From Trichuris trichiura (Eukaryota; Nematoda; Enoplea; Trichinellida; Trichuridae), in NCBI GenBank assembly GCA_037903355.1, contig JBAJFE010000029.1:372001-436000 (forward strand): 64,000 bases of DNA, written 5' to 3'. The notes beneath the pieces are model-generated. The model was not told the DNA's origin. It did no database searches and saw nothing but the letters and a program-made list of their open reading frames with translations. Positions 62,101-64,000 of this stretch are shown one piece after another (the first letter of the stretch is position 1; each line of letters opens with the position of its first letter). The position numbers were made by a program, and so were the translations under genes.

Positions 62101-63998
62101 GTACTTTTGCTAGCTGTTAACGCTGTCCTCTATCAATATCGCTTGCTGTTGTGTAGGAGTGCTTAGGCCGTAGAAAACGTTATTTTTGATTTTCTCCTCA
62201 TTTCAAATTACAGTAGTAACGGTTTGTAGTAGCTCGAATTGTTCTGCGTATGATTATTAGCATACATTTTTTGTTCAGCGAGGTCTGCCAGCTCGCGAAG
62301 GGCATTCAGCTTTGGCTCTTGAAGTGTTGGCTCAATACTTTGCTCAGTTTTTTGCTTGATGCTAACACTGTAGCAATCATTGCTTCTAGAGCTGTGTCAC
62401 TTTGAAAAATTGGTATTTCATTCATAATTTTAGGCTTTGCAAAAGCGTAACGCGCAAGCTAAACTTCGATCTACAAAATTTGCCGTCTTGATAAGTAAAC
62501 AAAGGGACGCGCTTAGCACGTCGAGAGACGCTGAGCAATGTTTTCCGCGTCTGCGTTGATAAATGCTGACCGCAGCGAGTAGAGAGATTTGGACGAAAAA
62601 ACAATGTTTGAATTTTCCCATCTGCTTAACAAATGCTTAGCTCCAGTAGATTATTATTTCATCACTTTAAAACATTTTCGTCGCGCCAAACAGGTGCCTA
62701 TCAATATACGCACGAAAAGGCTTGTTTGTTAATACTTTGTGAACGGCTGTCTAATCGCAATCAGAATGCCATTATTTCATTGGCGAAAATGTTATCCTTC
62801 TACTTTTTTATTTTGATTATTTCAGGTACTTCAGGTCGAATCGATCTCGCGGTGGTATGATGAGCGGATCTGATCGAGGTGGTCGAGGTGGCAGTGGATC
62901 GCGCGGTGGCATTTCTTACAATCAACGAGAGATTCGCTCCGGATCAAGAGGTGGCGCGCAACAACGTGATTACGAAAGTGGCCATCACGGTTCTTATCAA
63001 GGAAGACTTGCTTCGGCTTCTCGGTATCATCCGCAGCCGATGGGGCCAATGTCCAACAGCAGCCAACCTACACCACAAGTTTCTTCTCGTTCGGTTAGCA
63101 CCCCAACCGCCGCCACTCCTGCTGCTGCCGCTGGCGAACGAAATGTCGAGAACTCTCATTCCGCTACGACGGAGGATAAAAGGCGCAACGCTTATTCGCA
63201 GTCAAAACAAAATGTAATGGGTCCCAGAGCCCCGACTCCTGTTGAGGGGCAACAAGCTCAACGAAGAAACCAAAGCCATCAGCCAAGAGGCAAATGGGCA
63301 TCCTGCTAAACCAACTGTACTAATTCACCACGTTTCAACTTTTTTAGGCGGTTATAAGGACAACACGACCGAACTGCGTAAGTTCAGCCAGGAATACCGT
63401 CTTGCTGATAATAAGGTCCCAACAACTCACGGTAGCACCTCGTCCTCATCGCCGACACCCCGTAATACCGACTTACAGAGTTAACGGCCTTGTTGTTGTT
63501 ATCTTTTTCTTATTCAAGGTCCATCTGTTATGACACAGCTCAGAGCTGGGCCGCCAAGGTCTGCAGGTCGTGGCAGTGGCGATGCTGCAGCTAATGCTGG
63601 CACGCAACGTCAACAATCGACGGGCAAGGACGATTCTCCTCCTCATAGTGGTCGCGGGCAAGTGAAGCAGGCAGAGTATAGGCGAACTGTGAAAAATGTA
63701 CCCCAGTCGCAAGGGTTGGACAATCGAAGCATGGGCGATTCAGCAAAAAATGTCAGTTCGGAGGCATTGCCTATTGGAAGTGCGTCTTCTCCGGAACAGC
63801 CAACCACCGTCGAACGGCAAACTAGCAGCGCGTACCTTTTTTTTAATGGCAATTGAGTAGACGTGATTTGTAAGCAATTTTAATATCAACAGGTCTTCAA
63901 TCAAATCAGTGCCCCTTAACCCTGACGCCGAAGAATTTCGACCCATGCACATGCAAAATATTGTTGCACAACAACCGCCGACACTTCTTCAGCAACAG
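59133..63998 (+). CDS. ATXN2: Ataxin-2 (partial, continues beyond the right edge)
   Basis: Ataxin-2 is a cytoplasmic RNA-binding partner of poly(A)-binding protein, active in mRNA stability, translation and stress granules. Exons are 59133-59201, 59252-59311, 59364-59589, 59641-59762, 59820-59911, 59966-60178, 62826-about 63479, 63519-63831 and 63893-63998. The Lsm domain spans DAMTAGFTNHPL to EECFERKVIPFSSVVSVQAV. The LsmAD domain has AFCSDSELSRLNG, HGWSAEEMFKKNELHFGV, then SVEVDKSGVEYKVKYAEAER and NDLENDDEERD. After a 2.6-kb intron come RGG-like repeats (GSDRGGRGGSGSRGG), a serine/proline-rich region, DNTTELRKFSQEYRL, and the PAM2 motif SVPLNPDAEEFRP that binds PABP. A frame switch near 63214-63256 suggests a 43-nt intron (AAT|GTAATG ... 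ACAAG|CTC), not confirmed. A donor GT occupies the last two bases. Confidence 0.93.
60179..62825 (+). other. 2.6-kb intron of ataxin-2
   Basis: This intron lies between the LsmAD exon and the RGG-rich exon. It is T-rich on the plus strand. It contains a perfect 11-bp inverted repeat around 60935-60973 and no recognisable nested gene. Confidence 0.8.
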
Positions 63999-64000
63999 GT

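Noticed and set aside
1..64000. tRNA genes, rRNA, CRISPR arrays, insertion sequences or transposon open frames
   Set aside because: No B-box-like GGTTCGANTCC with a matching A box, no spaced direct-repeat array, and no transposase or reverse-transcriptase motifs were seen on either strand.

Overview
This window is a gene-dense piece of a metazoan nuclear genome. Most introns are short (about 45-80 nt) with GT..AG ends, and the genes are conserved single-copy animal or eukaryotic families. Compact introns and tightly packed genes point to a small-genome invertebrate. A nematode is my best guess, but nothing seen here proves the phylum. All gene models were spliced by hand from conserved protein motifs, reading frame and GT/AG signals. 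Exon ends are exact where they are stated. APC1 and GCN1 are given as spans with anchor exons.

Layout, left to right. The 5' coding exon of a GBF1-type Arf exchange factor lies on the minus strand at 1061-1294, and its remainder is off the left edge. GTDC1, the tRNA-queuosine mannosyltransferase, is on the plus strand at 5776-7149. It converges on the splicing regulator Tra2 (minus, 8160-9222). APC1, a large subunit of the anaphase-promoting complex, is on the minus strand at 10400-18827. V-ATPase subunit a (plus, 20288-26092) is followed 278 nt later by thiamine pyrophosphokinase TPK1 (plus, 26371-27848). GCN1 (minus, about 27962-40828) converges on TPK1. GET1/WRB is on the plus strand at 42030-42775.

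A sparse region of about 6 kb follows, opening with a convincing promoter and a short non-coding first exon near 43.7-43.9 kb. It leads to a secreted or membrane-bound leucine-rich-repeat protein (plus, 50007-51825). After that come ARV1 (minus, 52805-53577), ribosomal protein SA (minus, 53985-55534) and a TBC1D10-type Rab GAP (minus, 57376-58875). The window ends with ataxin-2 (plus, from 59133, running off the right edge), arranged head-to-head with the Rab GAP gene.

The genes are mainly housekeeping: tRNA modification, splicing, cell cycle, organelle acidification, cofactor synthesis, the GCN2 stress pathway, tail-anchored protein insertion, lipid transport, translation, Rab trafficking and RNA granules. 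I see no mobile element, CRISPR array, rRNA or tRNA gene, and no clearly new system. The most notable non-gene features are a cluster of forkhead-type GTAAACA sites in an APC1 intron, a 49-bp tandem duplication that copies a 3' splice site in GCN1, a possible V-ATPase/TPK1 operon, and one-base frame offsets in two otherwise intact conserved genes that may be assembly errors.
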